A stretch of 43,612 bases of DNA from Terriglobia bacterium (GTDB taxonomy: Bacteria; Acidobacteriota; Thermoanaerobaculia; Thermoanaerobaculales; Thermoanaerobaculaceae), in NCBI GenBank assembly GCA_020073245.1, contig JAIQFQ010000031.1:1-43612 (forward strand), written 5' to 3'. The notes beneath the pieces are model-generated. The model was not told the origin of the DNA and searched no databases. It worked only from the letters and a program-made list of their open reading frames with translations. Both the position numbers and the translations under genes were made by a program. The stretch's first letter is position 1; each line of letters begins with the position of its first letter. Below, one piece after another: positions 1 through 7,340 of the stretch.

Positions 1-104
1 TCCGGAGCGACGTACGGCTTCCGATACGCGAACTTGCGGGTGTACCGGGTTTGGTAAGCCGCACCGTCGACGATGAGCGTCTTGAGATCGGGAGCGTCGC
101 TCAT
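1..104 (-). CDS. Biotin-carrier subunit of acyl-CoA carboxylase, N-terminal fragment (partial)
   Basis: Only the first 34 codons lie in the window (MSDAPDLKTLIVDGAAYQTR... then KFAYRKPY); the rest continues past the left edge. A short leading segment 'LKTLIVDGAAYQTRYTRKF' of this kind precedes the biotinyl domain in carrier proteins encoded beside propionyl/acetyl-CoA carboxylase beta subunits. The biotin-attachment motif itself is outside the window, so the assignment rests on this leader plus position. The start is 4 nt after the stop of the carboxyltransferase gene, so the two are almost certainly one transcript. Expected role: carries carboxybiotin between biotin carboxylase and carboxyltransferase in the cytoplasm. 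Confidence 0.6.
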   Translation of the reverse strand, partial: MSDAPDLKTLIVDGAAYQTRYTRKFAYRKPYVAP

Positions 105-108
105 GGCG

Positions 109-1653
109 TCAGAACGGCGGGATGCCGTGCTTTTTCGATGGCCGCGACTCGTGCTTGGCGGCGGAGATCTCGATTGCGTGAATGAGGCAGTCGCGCGTCT
201 CCCGCGGCGTGATCACGGCGTCGATGTGGCCGTTGGCCGCGGCGATATACGGGTTGGCGAACTTCTCCGTGTACTCCTCCACCTTGGCCCGCCGCACGGC
301 GTCCGGGTCCTCGGCGCTCGCGATCTCGGCCTTGAAGATGATGTTCGCGGCGCCTTCCGGGCCCATCACCGCGATCTCTGCCGTAGGCCAGGCGAACACG
401 AAATCGGCGCCGAGATGGCGCGAGCACATCGCGATGTACCCGCCGCCGTAGGCCTTGCGCAGGATCACGGTGATCTTCGGAACGGTGGCCTCCGAGTACG
501 CGTACAGGACCTTGGCCCCGTGGCGGATCACGCCCGCGTGCTCCTGGTCAACGCCCGGAAGATAACCGGGCAGGTCCACGAACGTCACGAGTGGGATGTT
601 GAAGGCGTCGCAGAAGCGGATGAATCGCGCCGCCTTGTCGGAGCTGTCCACGTCCAGCACGCCTGCGAGCACGAGCGGTTGGTTGGCTATGACCCCGACC
701 GTCTCACCGGCGAGGCGGGCGAACCCGACCACGATGTTGGCGGCCCAGTACTTCTGGACTTCGAAGAAGTCCGAATCGTCGCACACGGCCCTGATGATGG
801 AGCGCACGTCATAGGGCTTCGTGGGCTCGGGGGGGATGATCGTCTCGATGTCGAGCCCCGGCCGCGGCGAACCGGCTGGGAACGGATCGGCTTTCTTCCG
901 GTTGTTCCAAGGGATGAAGGTGACGAGCTTCTTGATCTGATCGAAGCATTCCTGCTCGGACTCGGCGTAGAAGTGGGCGTTTCCGGAGATCTCGGTCTGC
1001 ACGCGCGCCCCGCCGAGCTCCTCCATGGAGATCTCCTCGCCCAGCACCGTCTTGATCACCTCGGGCCCCGTGATGAACATCTTGGAGATCTTGTCCACGA
1101 CGAACACGAAGTCGGTGAGCGCCGGCGAGTAGACGGCGCCCCCTGCGCACGGGCCCAGGATCACGGAGATCTGGGGGATGACGCCGGACGCGAGAGTGTT
1201 GCGAAAGAAGATCTCGCCGTACCCGGCGAGCGAGTTCACGCCCTCCTGGATGCGCGCGCCCCCCGAGTCGTTGATTCCGATCAGGGGGATGCCGAGCTTC
1301 ATCGCGTGATCCATGATCTTCGTGATCTTGCGGGCGTGCATCAGGCCGAGGGAGCCGCCGGCCACCGTGAAGTCCTGTGCGAAGATGCACACAGGGTGCC
1401 CAGAGATCTTCCCCGTCCCGGTCACCACGCCGTCGGCGGCGAGTTGCTTCTTGTCCATGCCGAAGTCGTGGCAGCGGTGCTCGACGAAGAGGTCGTACTC
1501 GTGGAACGTGTCGGGGTCGAGCAGAAATTTGATGCGCTCGCGGGCCGGCAGCTTGCCGAGCGCGACCTGCTTCTCGATCGCCTTCTGCCCCCCGCCGGTT
1601 ATCGCCACTTCCCTGCGGGTGAAGAAGTCATGAAGTTTCTGTCGTAGGGACAT
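109..1653 (-). CDS. pccB: Acyl-CoA (propionyl-CoA type) carboxylase carboxyltransferase beta subunit
   Basis: Carboxyltransferase of 514 residues, the usual length for PccB/AccD5-type subunits. It transfers the carboxyl group from carboxybiotin to an acyl-CoA (propionyl- or acetyl-CoA). The N-terminal crotonase-like domain contains the oxyanion and CoA segments GGSLGLMHARK, NDSGGARIQEGV and GPCAGGAVYSPAL; the C-terminal domain contains VDLPGYLPGVDQEH, RKAYGGGYIAMCS and MGPEGAANIIF. The chosen start (MSLRQKLHDFF) is where family similarity begins; the same frame stays open far upstream only because of high G+C. It is followed after 4 nt by the biotin-carrier gene and lies divergent from an acyl-CoA synthetase, consistent with acyl-CoA metabolism. 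Substrate (propionyl versus acetyl) cannot be told from sequence alone. Confidence 0.93.
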   Translation of the reverse strand: MSLRQKLHDFFTRREVAITGGGQKAIEKQVALGKLPARERIKFLLDPDTFHEYDLFVEHRCHDFGMDKKQLAADGVVTGTGKISGHPVCIFAQDFTVAGGSLGLMHARKITKIMDHAMKLGIPLIGINDSGGARIQEGVNSLAGYGEIFFRNTLASGVIPQISVILGPCAGGAVYSPALTDFVFVVDKISKMFITGPEVIKTVLGEEISMEELGGARVQTEISGNAHFYAESEQECFDQIKKLVTFIPWNNRKKADPFPAGSPRPGLDIETIIPPEPTKPYDVRSIIRAVCDDSDFFEVQKYWAANIVVGFARLAGETVGVIANQPLVLAGVLDVDSSDKAARFIRFCDAFNIPLVTFVDLPGYLPGVDQEHAGVIRHGAKVLYAYSEATVPKITVILRKAYGGGYIAMCSRHLGADFVFAWPTAEIAVMGPEGAANIIFKAEIASAEDPDAVRRAKVEEYTEKFANPYIAAANGHIDAVITPRETRDCLIHAIEISAAKHESRPSKKHGIPPF

Positions 1654-1851
1654 TCTCCAGGTCCTTTTCGCCGGCCCGAGCCGCTGACTTCGATCGGTGC
1701 GGCCCGCCAGAAGAACGCGACCCCTCCCACCCACGACGTTGTGACGATCTTCGGCAGCGCACGGCTCGTGCACTCTAGCACAAGCCCCGGACCGTGCCTC
1801 CAGCCGGCCCGCTCCGGCACACCGGGCTGAGATAGACTCTCCGCTGATACA

Positions 1852-3597
1852 ATGACTTCCTGGACTGGGACGGTGCCGACTCTCGAGCCTTCCACGCCCT
1901 TCTACACCCAGGCCCGCACCCTGGCCGAGTACGTCGACCTGTGTCTGAACCACCACACCCAGCATCCCTTCCTTGCCGAGATCGGGGGAACCTCGACGAC
2001 CTATGGCGAGGCGCACGAGCAGGTCGCCGCCCTCCGCCAGAGCCTCCGCCGCGCGGGGGTGAACCCCGGCGACAAGGTCGCGCTCCTCGGGTCGAACTCG
2101 ATCCATTGGGCGCTTGTCTACCTCGCCATCATCACCTACGGCGGGGTCGCGGTGCCGATCCTCACGGAGTTCTCCGCTCCGAACATCCACAACATCCTCA
2201 ACATGTCGGAGGCCAAGGTGCTCTTCGTGGCCTCTCCGCTGCTCGAGAAGGTCGTCGGCGGCACGTTCCCGAAGCTCGTCCGGATGTTCCTGCTTGAGGA
2301 CTTCAAGGTGATCGAGGTTCAGGTCCTTCCGGAGCTCGTCAAGAAGATCCAGGCCAGGGTGGACATCCTGCGCGAGCGCGCTGGGCAGTTCCTGTCCGAA
2401 CACCACCTCCCCGGCGCACCGCAGGCGTACACGCCGCGGCCGGACGACCTGGCGGCGATCGTCTACACGTCGGGGACGACAGGCCACTCCAAAGGCGTGA
2501 TGCTGACGCAGCGCAATATTCTCTCCGACGTCCTGGCCGCCGTCCGGTACGTCACGATCTCTCCCACCGATCGCCTCCTGTCGATGCTGCCGCTCGCCCA
2601 CACCTACGAGTGCACGTGCGGCTTTCTCGGGCCGATGTGCGGGGGCGTCTCGATCCACTACCTGCAACAGAAGCCGAGCCCAACCGTCCTGCAGAAGGCG
2701 TTTTCCGGGGTCAAGCCCACGATGGTATTCGCCGTGCCGCTCATAATCGAGAAGATTTACCGGAAGAAGGTCCGCCCGAAGATCGAGGGGCGTTTCCTCA
2801 TCCGCCACCTCACCCGTCTGCCAGGTTTGCGCCGCATCGTCCACCGCAAGGCGGTCCGCCAGCTCCTGGAGGCGTTCGGCGGCTCCCTCCGACAGATGGG
2901 GTTCGGCGGGGCGCCGCTGTCGGCGGACGTCGAACGCTTCATGCAAGAGGGCGGCTTCCCGTACTTCGTCGGGTACGGCATGACGGAGTGCGCGCCTCTC
3001 ATCGCCGGCTGCGGGCTCGGCGAGACACGCCCTGGGAGCTGCGGGTACCCGGTGCAGGGGATCGAGCTGCGCATCGCGGCGCCGGACCCGTCCACCGGGG
3101 TCGGCGAGGTGCAGGTCAGGGGACCGATGGTGACGATCGGGTACTACAAGAACCCTGACGCGACGGCAGAGCTGTTCTGCGACGACGGCTGGTTGCGGAC
3201 GGGAGATCTCGGCGCGCTCGATGCCGACGGTTACCTACACCTGCGCGGACGGTCCAAGAACCTGATCCTCGGCCCCTCGGCCGAGAACATCTACCCGGAG
3301 GAGATCGAGCACCTGCTCGATCGGTCGGCGTGGGTGGTCGAGTCGCTCGTGGTCAAGGCCGAGGGCGGCCTGACGGCGCTGATCTTCCCTGACTACGACC
3401 TGCTCTCCCGCGAGCTGAAGCTGTTCGGGCGCCCCGATCGCGAAACGGAGACTCGCCTGGACGCCCTCTTCAACACCGTGCTCGCCGACGTCAACGCCCA
3501 GCTCCCGGCGTTCTCACGCCTGGCCTCATTCCGGCTCATGGAGCAGGAGTTCGCCAAGACCCCGACCGAGAAGATCAAGCGCCACCTGTATCAGTGA
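1852..3597 (+). CDS. Long-chain acyl-CoA synthetase / AMP-forming acyl ligase
   Basis: Protein of 581 residues in the ANL adenylating superfamily, FadD-like branch. It activates a fatty acid with ATP to an acyl-adenylate and then acyl-CoA. Seen in order: the P-loop-like AMP motif YTSGTTGHSKGVM (about residues 205-217), GYGMTE (374-379), the hinge region GWLRTGDLG (446-454), GRSKNLILGPSAENIYPEEIE, and the C-terminal catalytic lysine context PTEKIKRHL. The region between AMP motif and GYGMTE has the membrane-enzyme style insertion (KKVRPKIEGRFLI) typical of long-chain ligases. No transmembrane helix is obvious. It is divergent from the carboxylase genes across 198 bp that should hold both promoters. 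The precise chain-length preference is not visible. Confidence 0.9.
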   Translation: MTSWTGTVPTLEPSTPFYTQARTLAEYVDLCLNHHTQHPFLAEIGGTSTTYGEAHEQVAALRQSLRRAGVNPGDKVALLGSNSIHWALVYLAIITYGGVAVPILTEFSAPNIHNILNMSEAKVLFVASPLLEKVVGGTFPKLVRMFLLEDFKVIEVQVLPELVKKIQARVDILRERAGQFLSEHHLPGAPQAYTPRPDDLAAIVYTSGTTGHSKGVMLTQRNILSDVLAAVRYVTISPTDRLLSMLPLAHTYECTCGFLGPMCGGVSIHYLQQKPSPTVLQKAFSGVKPTMVFAVPLIIEKIYRKKVRPKIEGRFLIRHLTRLPGLRRIVHRKAVRQLLEAFGGSLRQMGFGGAPLSADVERFMQEGGFPYFVGYGMTECAPLIAGCGLGETRPGSCGYPVQGIELRIAAPDPSTGVGEVQVRGPMVTIGYYKNPDATAELFCDDGWLRTGDLGALDADGYLHLRGRSKNLILGPSAENIYPEEIEHLLDRSAWVVESLVVKAEGGLTALIFPDYDLLSRELKLFGRPDRETETRLDALFNTVLADVNAQLPAFSRLASFRLMEQEFAKTPTEKIKRHLYQ

Positions 3598-3712
3598 CAT
3601 CGGCTCCTCTTCTTGCCCCCCAGCGAGGAGCCCTCCCCGAGCCCGTCCGCGCCCGTCCCATCGTGCTATTCTCGGCACCCGCAAGACCGACGAGAAAGGG
3701 GCAGGTGGAGCC

Positions 3713-4369
3713 ATGCACGTCGAGAAGTTCTTCTCAGCTGCCGACCTGCAAGAGATCGAGGCGGCCGTCCGCGGGGCGGAGAAGCAGACGTCCGGGGAGA
3801 TCGTCCCGTACGCCGTCTCGCGCTCCGATCACTACGAGACCGCGGCCTGGAAGGGCGCGACCCTCGGAGCGTTCGCCGTCGTGGTCGCCGCGGGCGCGGC
3901 GCGTTACCTCGGCGACGTATGGGGCGTGCCGTCGCTGGGATGGGTCATGCTCCCCGCGCTGCTCGGCGGTGCCGTCGGCTACGTCGCCGGCGCCGTCATC
4001 CGCCCGATCAAGCTCGCGCTCACGGGGGCGACCAAGGTCGAGCACCGCGTCCGGCAACGAGCCGCGGCGGCCTTCCTCGAGAACGAGGTGTTCAGGACGC
4101 GCGGGCGCACCGGCGTGCTGATCTTCCTGTCGCTGTATGAACGCCGCGTCGTCGTGCTGGGCGACTCCGGTATCAACGCTCGCGTGCGCCAGCAGGAGTG
4201 GGACGCGATCGTCGCCGGCATCGTCGAGGGGATACGCGCCGGGTACCCCGGCAGGGCGCTCGCAGGCGCCATCGCCCGCTGCGGCGAGCTGCTCGAGCGG
4301 CACGAGGTGAAGATCGCAGCGGACGACACGGACGAACTCCCCGATCAGCTGCAGCTGAGGGAGGAGTAG
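3713..4369 (+). CDS. TPM-domain membrane protein (first of a tandem pair)
   Basis: Protein of 218 residues with a TPM fold domain: an N-terminal part ending in SGEIVPYAV, a hydrophobic segment around residues 45-90 likely forming two membrane helices (GAFAVVVAAGAARYL and VMLPALLGGAVGYVAGAVI), and a C-terminal part with TGVLIFLSLYERRVVVLGDSGI, the core strand pattern of the family. The start is preceded by GGTGGAG. The stop is 2 nt before the next TPM gene, so they form one operon. In many bacteria such pairs follow a lemA gene; here the gene upstream is an acyl-CoA synthetase and no LemA is present. The biochemical function of these membrane TPM proteins is not established; a role in membrane protein complex maintenance has been proposed for relatives. 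Confidence 0.78.
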   Translation: MHVEKFFSAADLQEIEAAVRGAEKQTSGEIVPYAVSRSDHYETAAWKGATLGAFAVVVAAGAARYLGDVWGVPSLGWVMLPALLGGAVGYVAGAVIRPIKLALTGATKVEHRVRQRAAAAFLENEVFRTRGRTGVLIFLSLYERRVVVLGDSGINARVRQQEWDAIVAGIVEGIRAGYPGRALAGAIARCGELLERHEVKIAADDTDELPDQLQLREE

Positions 4370-4371
4370 CG

Positions 4372-5289
4372 ATGCGCGCGGTGTGCTGCCGTGCTTTCCT
4401 TGCGGCGGCGATGGCTCTGGCGCTCGTCATCTCGGCGGCCGCGCGGGACGTCCCCTACCTCACGGGCCGAGTCAACGACACGGCCGGGATGCTCCCCGTC
4501 GAGGTCCGCGAGCGCCTCGAGTCCAAGCTCGCCGAGTTCGAGAAGGCATCCGGAGCGCAGGTCGCGGTGCTCACGATCGCCTCGCTCGAGGGCGAGCCGC
4601 TCGAGGAGTACACGCTCAAGGTGGCCCAGACGTGGAAGCTCGGCCGCAAGGGTATCGATGACGGCGCCCTGCTGCTCGTCGCCAAGGACGATCGCAAGAT
4701 GCGGATCGAGGTCGGCTACGGCCTCGAGGCCAAGCTCACCGACATCGCGTGCAAGAGGATCCTCGACGACGTGATGCGGCCGGCGTTCCGCGATGGCGAT
4801 TTCGGACGGGGCGTGGAGGCCGGTGTTGACGCCGTCATCGGCACGATCCAAGGGAAGGACGTGCTCCCGGCCCACAGCGCAACGCCGGCTCGAAGCACCA
4901 CCGAGATGCCGGTCGGCGCCAGGCTGCTCGGAACCCTGATCTTCGTGATCGTCATCGGCGTCTTCTCCCTGGTAGCGCTGTTCGGCAAGGGATGCATGAG
5001 TTGGTTCCTGTACGTCTTTCTGATGCCGTTCTACGCCGCCTTCCCGTTCGCCTTCTGGGGTCCGCCCGGTGCGATCCTGATCCCGATCTGGATCCTGGGC
5101 TTCCCGATCGCGAAGTTCGCGCTGGGGAAGACTGCTGCCGGCAAGAGCTTCCTGAAAGCCCATCCGGGGCTGGTCGGGTTTGCGGCCTCGAGCGGTCACT
5201 CCGGCTCGGGCGGAGGGTGGAGCTCCGGGGGGGGGTTCTCTGGCGGCGGGGGCAGCTTCGGCGGCGGCGGCGCATCGAGCGGTTGGTGA
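4372..5289 (+). CDS. YgcG-type TPM-domain protein with signal peptide and glycine-rich tail
   Basis: Protein of 305 residues. An N-terminal signal peptide (CCRAFLAAAMALALVISAAA) leads into a TPM domain beginning with the family hallmark VPYLTGRVNDTAGML and containing SGAQVAVLTIASLEG, GIDDGALLLVAKDDRKMRIEVGYGLE and a conserved DD (ILDDVMRPAF). After about residue 185 come hydrophobic stretches that are likely membrane helices, then a tail of alternating glycine and serine ending GGGGASSGW, typical of the YgcG/BA71-type members whose tail is SG-rich. The start codon follows the previous gene's stop by 2 nt with GGGAGGAG upstream as ribosome binding site. Periplasmic or membrane-anchored location is inferred. 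No enzymatic function is assigned. Confidence 0.85.
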   Translation: MRAVCCRAFLAAAMALALVISAAARDVPYLTGRVNDTAGMLPVEVRERLESKLAEFEKASGAQVAVLTIASLEGEPLEEYTLKVAQTWKLGRKGIDDGALLLVAKDDRKMRIEVGYGLEAKLTDIACKRILDDVMRPAFRDGDFGRGVEAGVDAVIGTIQGKDVLPAHSATPARSTTEMPVGARLLGTLIFVIVIGVFSLVALFGKGCMSWFLYVFLMPFYAAFPFAFWGPPGAILIPIWILGFPIAKFALGKTAAGKSFLKAHPGLVGFAASSGHSGSGGGWSSGGGFSGGGGSFGGGGASSGW

Positions 5290-5391
5290 GGGAAGAAGGT
5301 AGAGGGCAGAGGGAAGACGGTAGACGGGAGACGACGGTCTCTGCCACGCTCCGTCTTCCCTCTCTTGTCTTCCCTCTTCCGTCTTTCCCGG
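5290..5391. repeat. Intergenic purine-arm/pyrimidine-arm element, copy 1
   Basis: The gap between the YgcG-type gene and arfB holds a purine-rich left arm (GGGAAGAAGGTAGAGG..., GGTAGACGGGAGA at 5319-5331) and a pyrimidine-rich right arm with GTCTTCCCTCTTCCGTCT at 5367-5384. AGAGGGAAGACGG in the left arm is the reverse complement of part of the right arm, so the strands could fold back. The 18-nt right-arm sequence recurs exactly at 26413-26430 and the 13-nt left-arm sequence at 26364-26376. This copy sits between convergent genes. Confidence 0.75.
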
Positions 5392-5415
5392 GTCCGCTGT
5401 CGGGCGCGTGAAGCC

Positions 5416-5838
5416 TCACTCCTCCGGGGACGGGCGGCGCCGGCTCTCCTTGACCCGGGCGCGGAGCTTCTTCTCGGTGACTCGGCGTTGCTTCGAGACC
5501 CGGGTCGGCCGCGTCGGGACGCGCGGCGGCTCCTCGGCGAGGGCGTCGCGGAGAAGCTCGACGAAGCGTGCGAGCGCCGCCGCCCGGTTCGCGCCTTGCG
5601 TCCGATGGCGCTGGGAGACGACGTGCAGGACACCGTCACGGGTGATGCGCGTCGCGAGCCGCTCGCGGAGGCGCGCCCGCTGCGCGTCGCTGAGGTTCGG
5701 CGATCCCGTCACGTCGAAGGTGAGCGTCACCTTCGTCGCCACCTTGTTGACGTTCTGGCCCCCGGGCCCGCCGGCACGAGACGCGCCGAACGTCAGCTCC
5801 GCTTCAGGGATCGCGAGGGTGGCCGTTATCTCGATCAT
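5416..5838 (-). CDS. arfB: Alternative ribosome-rescue factor ArfB (codon-independent peptidyl-tRNA hydrolase)
   Basis: Protein of 140 residues, matching ArfB/YaeJ length. The class-I release-factor catalytic GGQ lies at residues 26-28 in the context SRAGGPGGQNVNKVATKV, and the tail from about residue 110 is rich in Arg and Lys (PTRPTRVSKQRRVTEKKLRARVKESRRR), the positively charged segment that enters the empty mRNA channel of stalled ribosomes. It lacks the codon-recognition domains of RF1/RF2. It releases nascent chains from non-stop ribosomes. It is transcribed alone; upstream is a hairpin that probably ends the TonB gene transcript. Confidence 0.92.
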   Translation of the reverse strand: MIEITATLAIPEAELTFGASRAGGPGGQNVNKVATKVTLTFDVTGSPNLSDAQRARLRERLATRITRDGVLHVVSQRHRTQGANRAAALARFVELLRDALAEEPPRVPTRPTRVSKQRRVTEKKLRARVKESRRRPSPEE

Positions 5839-5887
5839 CCCGTCGGCATGATACCTGCCGCTGGAAGCTCGCGGCGCCGCAGAAATA

Positions 5888-5912
5888 AGCCGTGCCGGGG
5901 ATCGGCACGGCT
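5888..5912 (-). terminator. Hairpin terminator, probably of the TonB-like gene
   Basis: Perfect 9-bp inverted repeat AGCCGTGCC / GGCACGGCT with a 7-nt loop. Read on the minus strand it is followed by TTATTTCT, a modest T-rich run, and it lies 120 nt after the TonB-like stop codon, between that gene and arfB. The T-run is weak on the plus strand. Confidence 0.6.
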
Positions 5913-6032
5913 TGCGCGAGAGTTGTCTTCAGCTTGGCACATGGTTAAGAGTGTGGGCGGGGAGCCCGAGGCGGCGGTCGGGCGCTGCCGGCCGCCGTCG
6001 AGAAACGCAAGGTGGACACGAAGTACCTCACG

Positions 6033-6782
6033 CTAACCGACTCCGGCAAGCTGGAACGTGACTGAGATCGTGAGGTAGACGGCGACGGCACGTCCGTTGA
6101 GCGTTGCGGGTTTGTACCGCCAACTCCGGACGGCTGCGAGCGCGGCTTGCCCGCAACCGAATCCGGGTTCGCTCGTGAGTCGCACCTGGGTCACGTTGCC
6201 TTCCTCGTCGATCACGGCCTCGAGGGAAGCCACGCCCTGGATCCGCAGCTTGCGGGCGAGCTCGGGATACCGGGGCACCGGGTGCTCGATCGGGACCGGC
6301 GGTCGCACGTTTCCACCGATCTGGATGGGCCCGACGACGGGCGGAGGTTCGCGGACGTTGTCGCGAGGCGGGCCCGTCCAGGGTCCTAGGGGGCCATCGC
6401 CCGAGGACACATCGTCGTCGTTGAGCCTGTCGCTCCACGGGACACGATCGTCGGGCGCCGGTTCGGGATCGGCTCCTTTCGGCACTTGAGGAGGGATGGC
6501 CTGGGGCTGCACGATCGGCGTCCGCGCGGCGCGATCGACGGTCACACGCCGGACGTGGTGCTCGGCGGGGCGGTCGCCCACCCCTCCGCCCATCGGCGGC
6601 AGGATATGGACGATCAGAGGCTGCACAGGCACCACCTCCGGAACCTGGTCCACCGCCCAGAGTTGGCCAACCATGACGAAACCGAGCGCCATGGCGTGGA
6701 CGGCGAGGGCCGCCGGCAACGTCGCCAACCTCCTTCTCACCTCTCGCCCGGGGTTCGATGCGATCAGCGTGGTGTCGAACAT
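6033..6782 (-). CDS. TonB family energy-transducer protein
   Basis: Protein of 249 residues: a short cytoplasmic N-terminus, one membrane helix at about residues 20-44 (LPAALAVHAMALGFVMVG), a long proline-rich periplasmic linker (about 50-160) and a C-terminal TonB domain (about 165-247) with the hallmark spacing YPELARKLRIQGVASLEAVIDEEGNV...SEPGFGCGQAALAAVRSWRYKPA. It would pass proton-motive energy from ExbBD to outer-membrane receptors, or act as an orphan TonB-domain protein; no exbBD or receptor gene is in the window. The start follows GGAGG on the minus strand (AAAGGAGGCCGCC then ATG). A hairpin at 5888-5912 is the likely terminator. Confidence 0.88.
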   Translation of the reverse strand: MFDTTLIASNPGREVRRRLATLPAALAVHAMALGFVMVGQLWAVDQVPEVVPVQPLIVHILPPMGGGVGDRPAEHHVRRVTVDRAARTPIVQPQAIPPQVPKGADPEPAPDDRVPWSDRLNDDDVSSGDGPLGPWTGPPRDNVREPPPVVGPIQIGGNVRPPVPIEHPVPRYPELARKLRIQGVASLEAVIDEEGNVTQVRLTSEPGFGCGQAALAAVRSWRYKPATLNGRAVAVYLTISVTFQLAGVG

Positions 6783-6907
6783 GGCGGCCTCCTTTCGTCC
6801 GTGTCTCGTGCTCCTGACCTTTGGACACCGGGGTCGGCGGAATCGAAACCGGGTAGGATGGCTGCGATGAGGGACGGCGCCTCTTCTCCAGCCTCCGGGG
6901 CGGGCTC

Positions 6908-7300
6908 GTGAGGGTCGTCGCGGAGACCGAGTTCAAGCTGACCGTGGAACGCTCACGCTTCCATGCAGTGCTCTTCCCGGCACGCTCCGAAGACGATGTC
7001 GCCGTGATGCTCAAGCGCAAGCGGAGCGAGCACCGCAAGGCGAACCACCACTGCTGGGCGCTGCGCAGCCGCGACACCGCGGGCGTCCTCGTCGAACGCT
7101 CGAAGGATGACGGCGAGGTGGGACATCCCGGCCGTGTGCTGCTGGAGTTGCTACGGCGAGAAGACCTCGAGGGCGGGCTCCTGGTCTCGCGCGTCTTCGG
7201 GGGGGTCAAGCTCGGCGTCGGCGGTGTCTCGAGGGCGTTCCGCGAGGCCGGAGAGGGCGCGATCGCAGGGCACCGCCGCGGTCTCTCGCCCCGACGCTAG
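6908..7300 (+). CDS. YigZ/IMPACT-family protein, N-terminal domain only
   Basis: Protein of 130 residues starting at GTG. The UPF0029/Impact domain is recognisable: RSRFHAVLFPARSEDDV, KANHHCWALR, then a DDGEVGHPGRVLLELL segment and the signature FGGVKLGVGGVSRAFREA. Typical bacterial YigZ has about 200 residues with a second, C-terminal DUF1949 domain; here the protein stops shortly after the signature, so that domain is missing. The C-terminal GHRRGLSPRR tail is basic. Function of YigZ is not settled; the eukaryotic homologue IMPACT regulates Gcn2. It sits divergent from the TonB-like gene and convergent with a transporter. Confidence 0.78.
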   Translation: MRVVAETEFKLTVERSRFHAVLFPARSEDDVAVMLKRKRSEHRKANHHCWALRSRDTAGVLVERSKDDGEVGHPGRVLLELLRREDLEGGLLVSRVFGGVKLGVGGVSRAFREAGEGAIAGHRRGLSPRR

Positions 7301-7340
7301 CGGCCCCTGTCTGCTCAGGACGATGCGCCTCCGGCGAAAC

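Noticed and set aside
73..1647. Long plus-strand frame over the carboxyltransferase gene
   Set aside because: Antisense shadow of pccB; Asp/Arg/His-rich, no conserved motif. High G+C keeps several frames open.
1654..2946. 5' extension of the carboxyltransferase frame
   Set aside because: The ORF runs 431 codons upstream but that part is Arg/Asp-rich antisense of the acyl-CoA synthetase; conserved protein starts at MSLRQKL.
5290..5391. CRISPR-like array
   Set aside because: Repeats are not regularly spaced and have no unique spacers; better described as inverted purine/pyrimidine arms.
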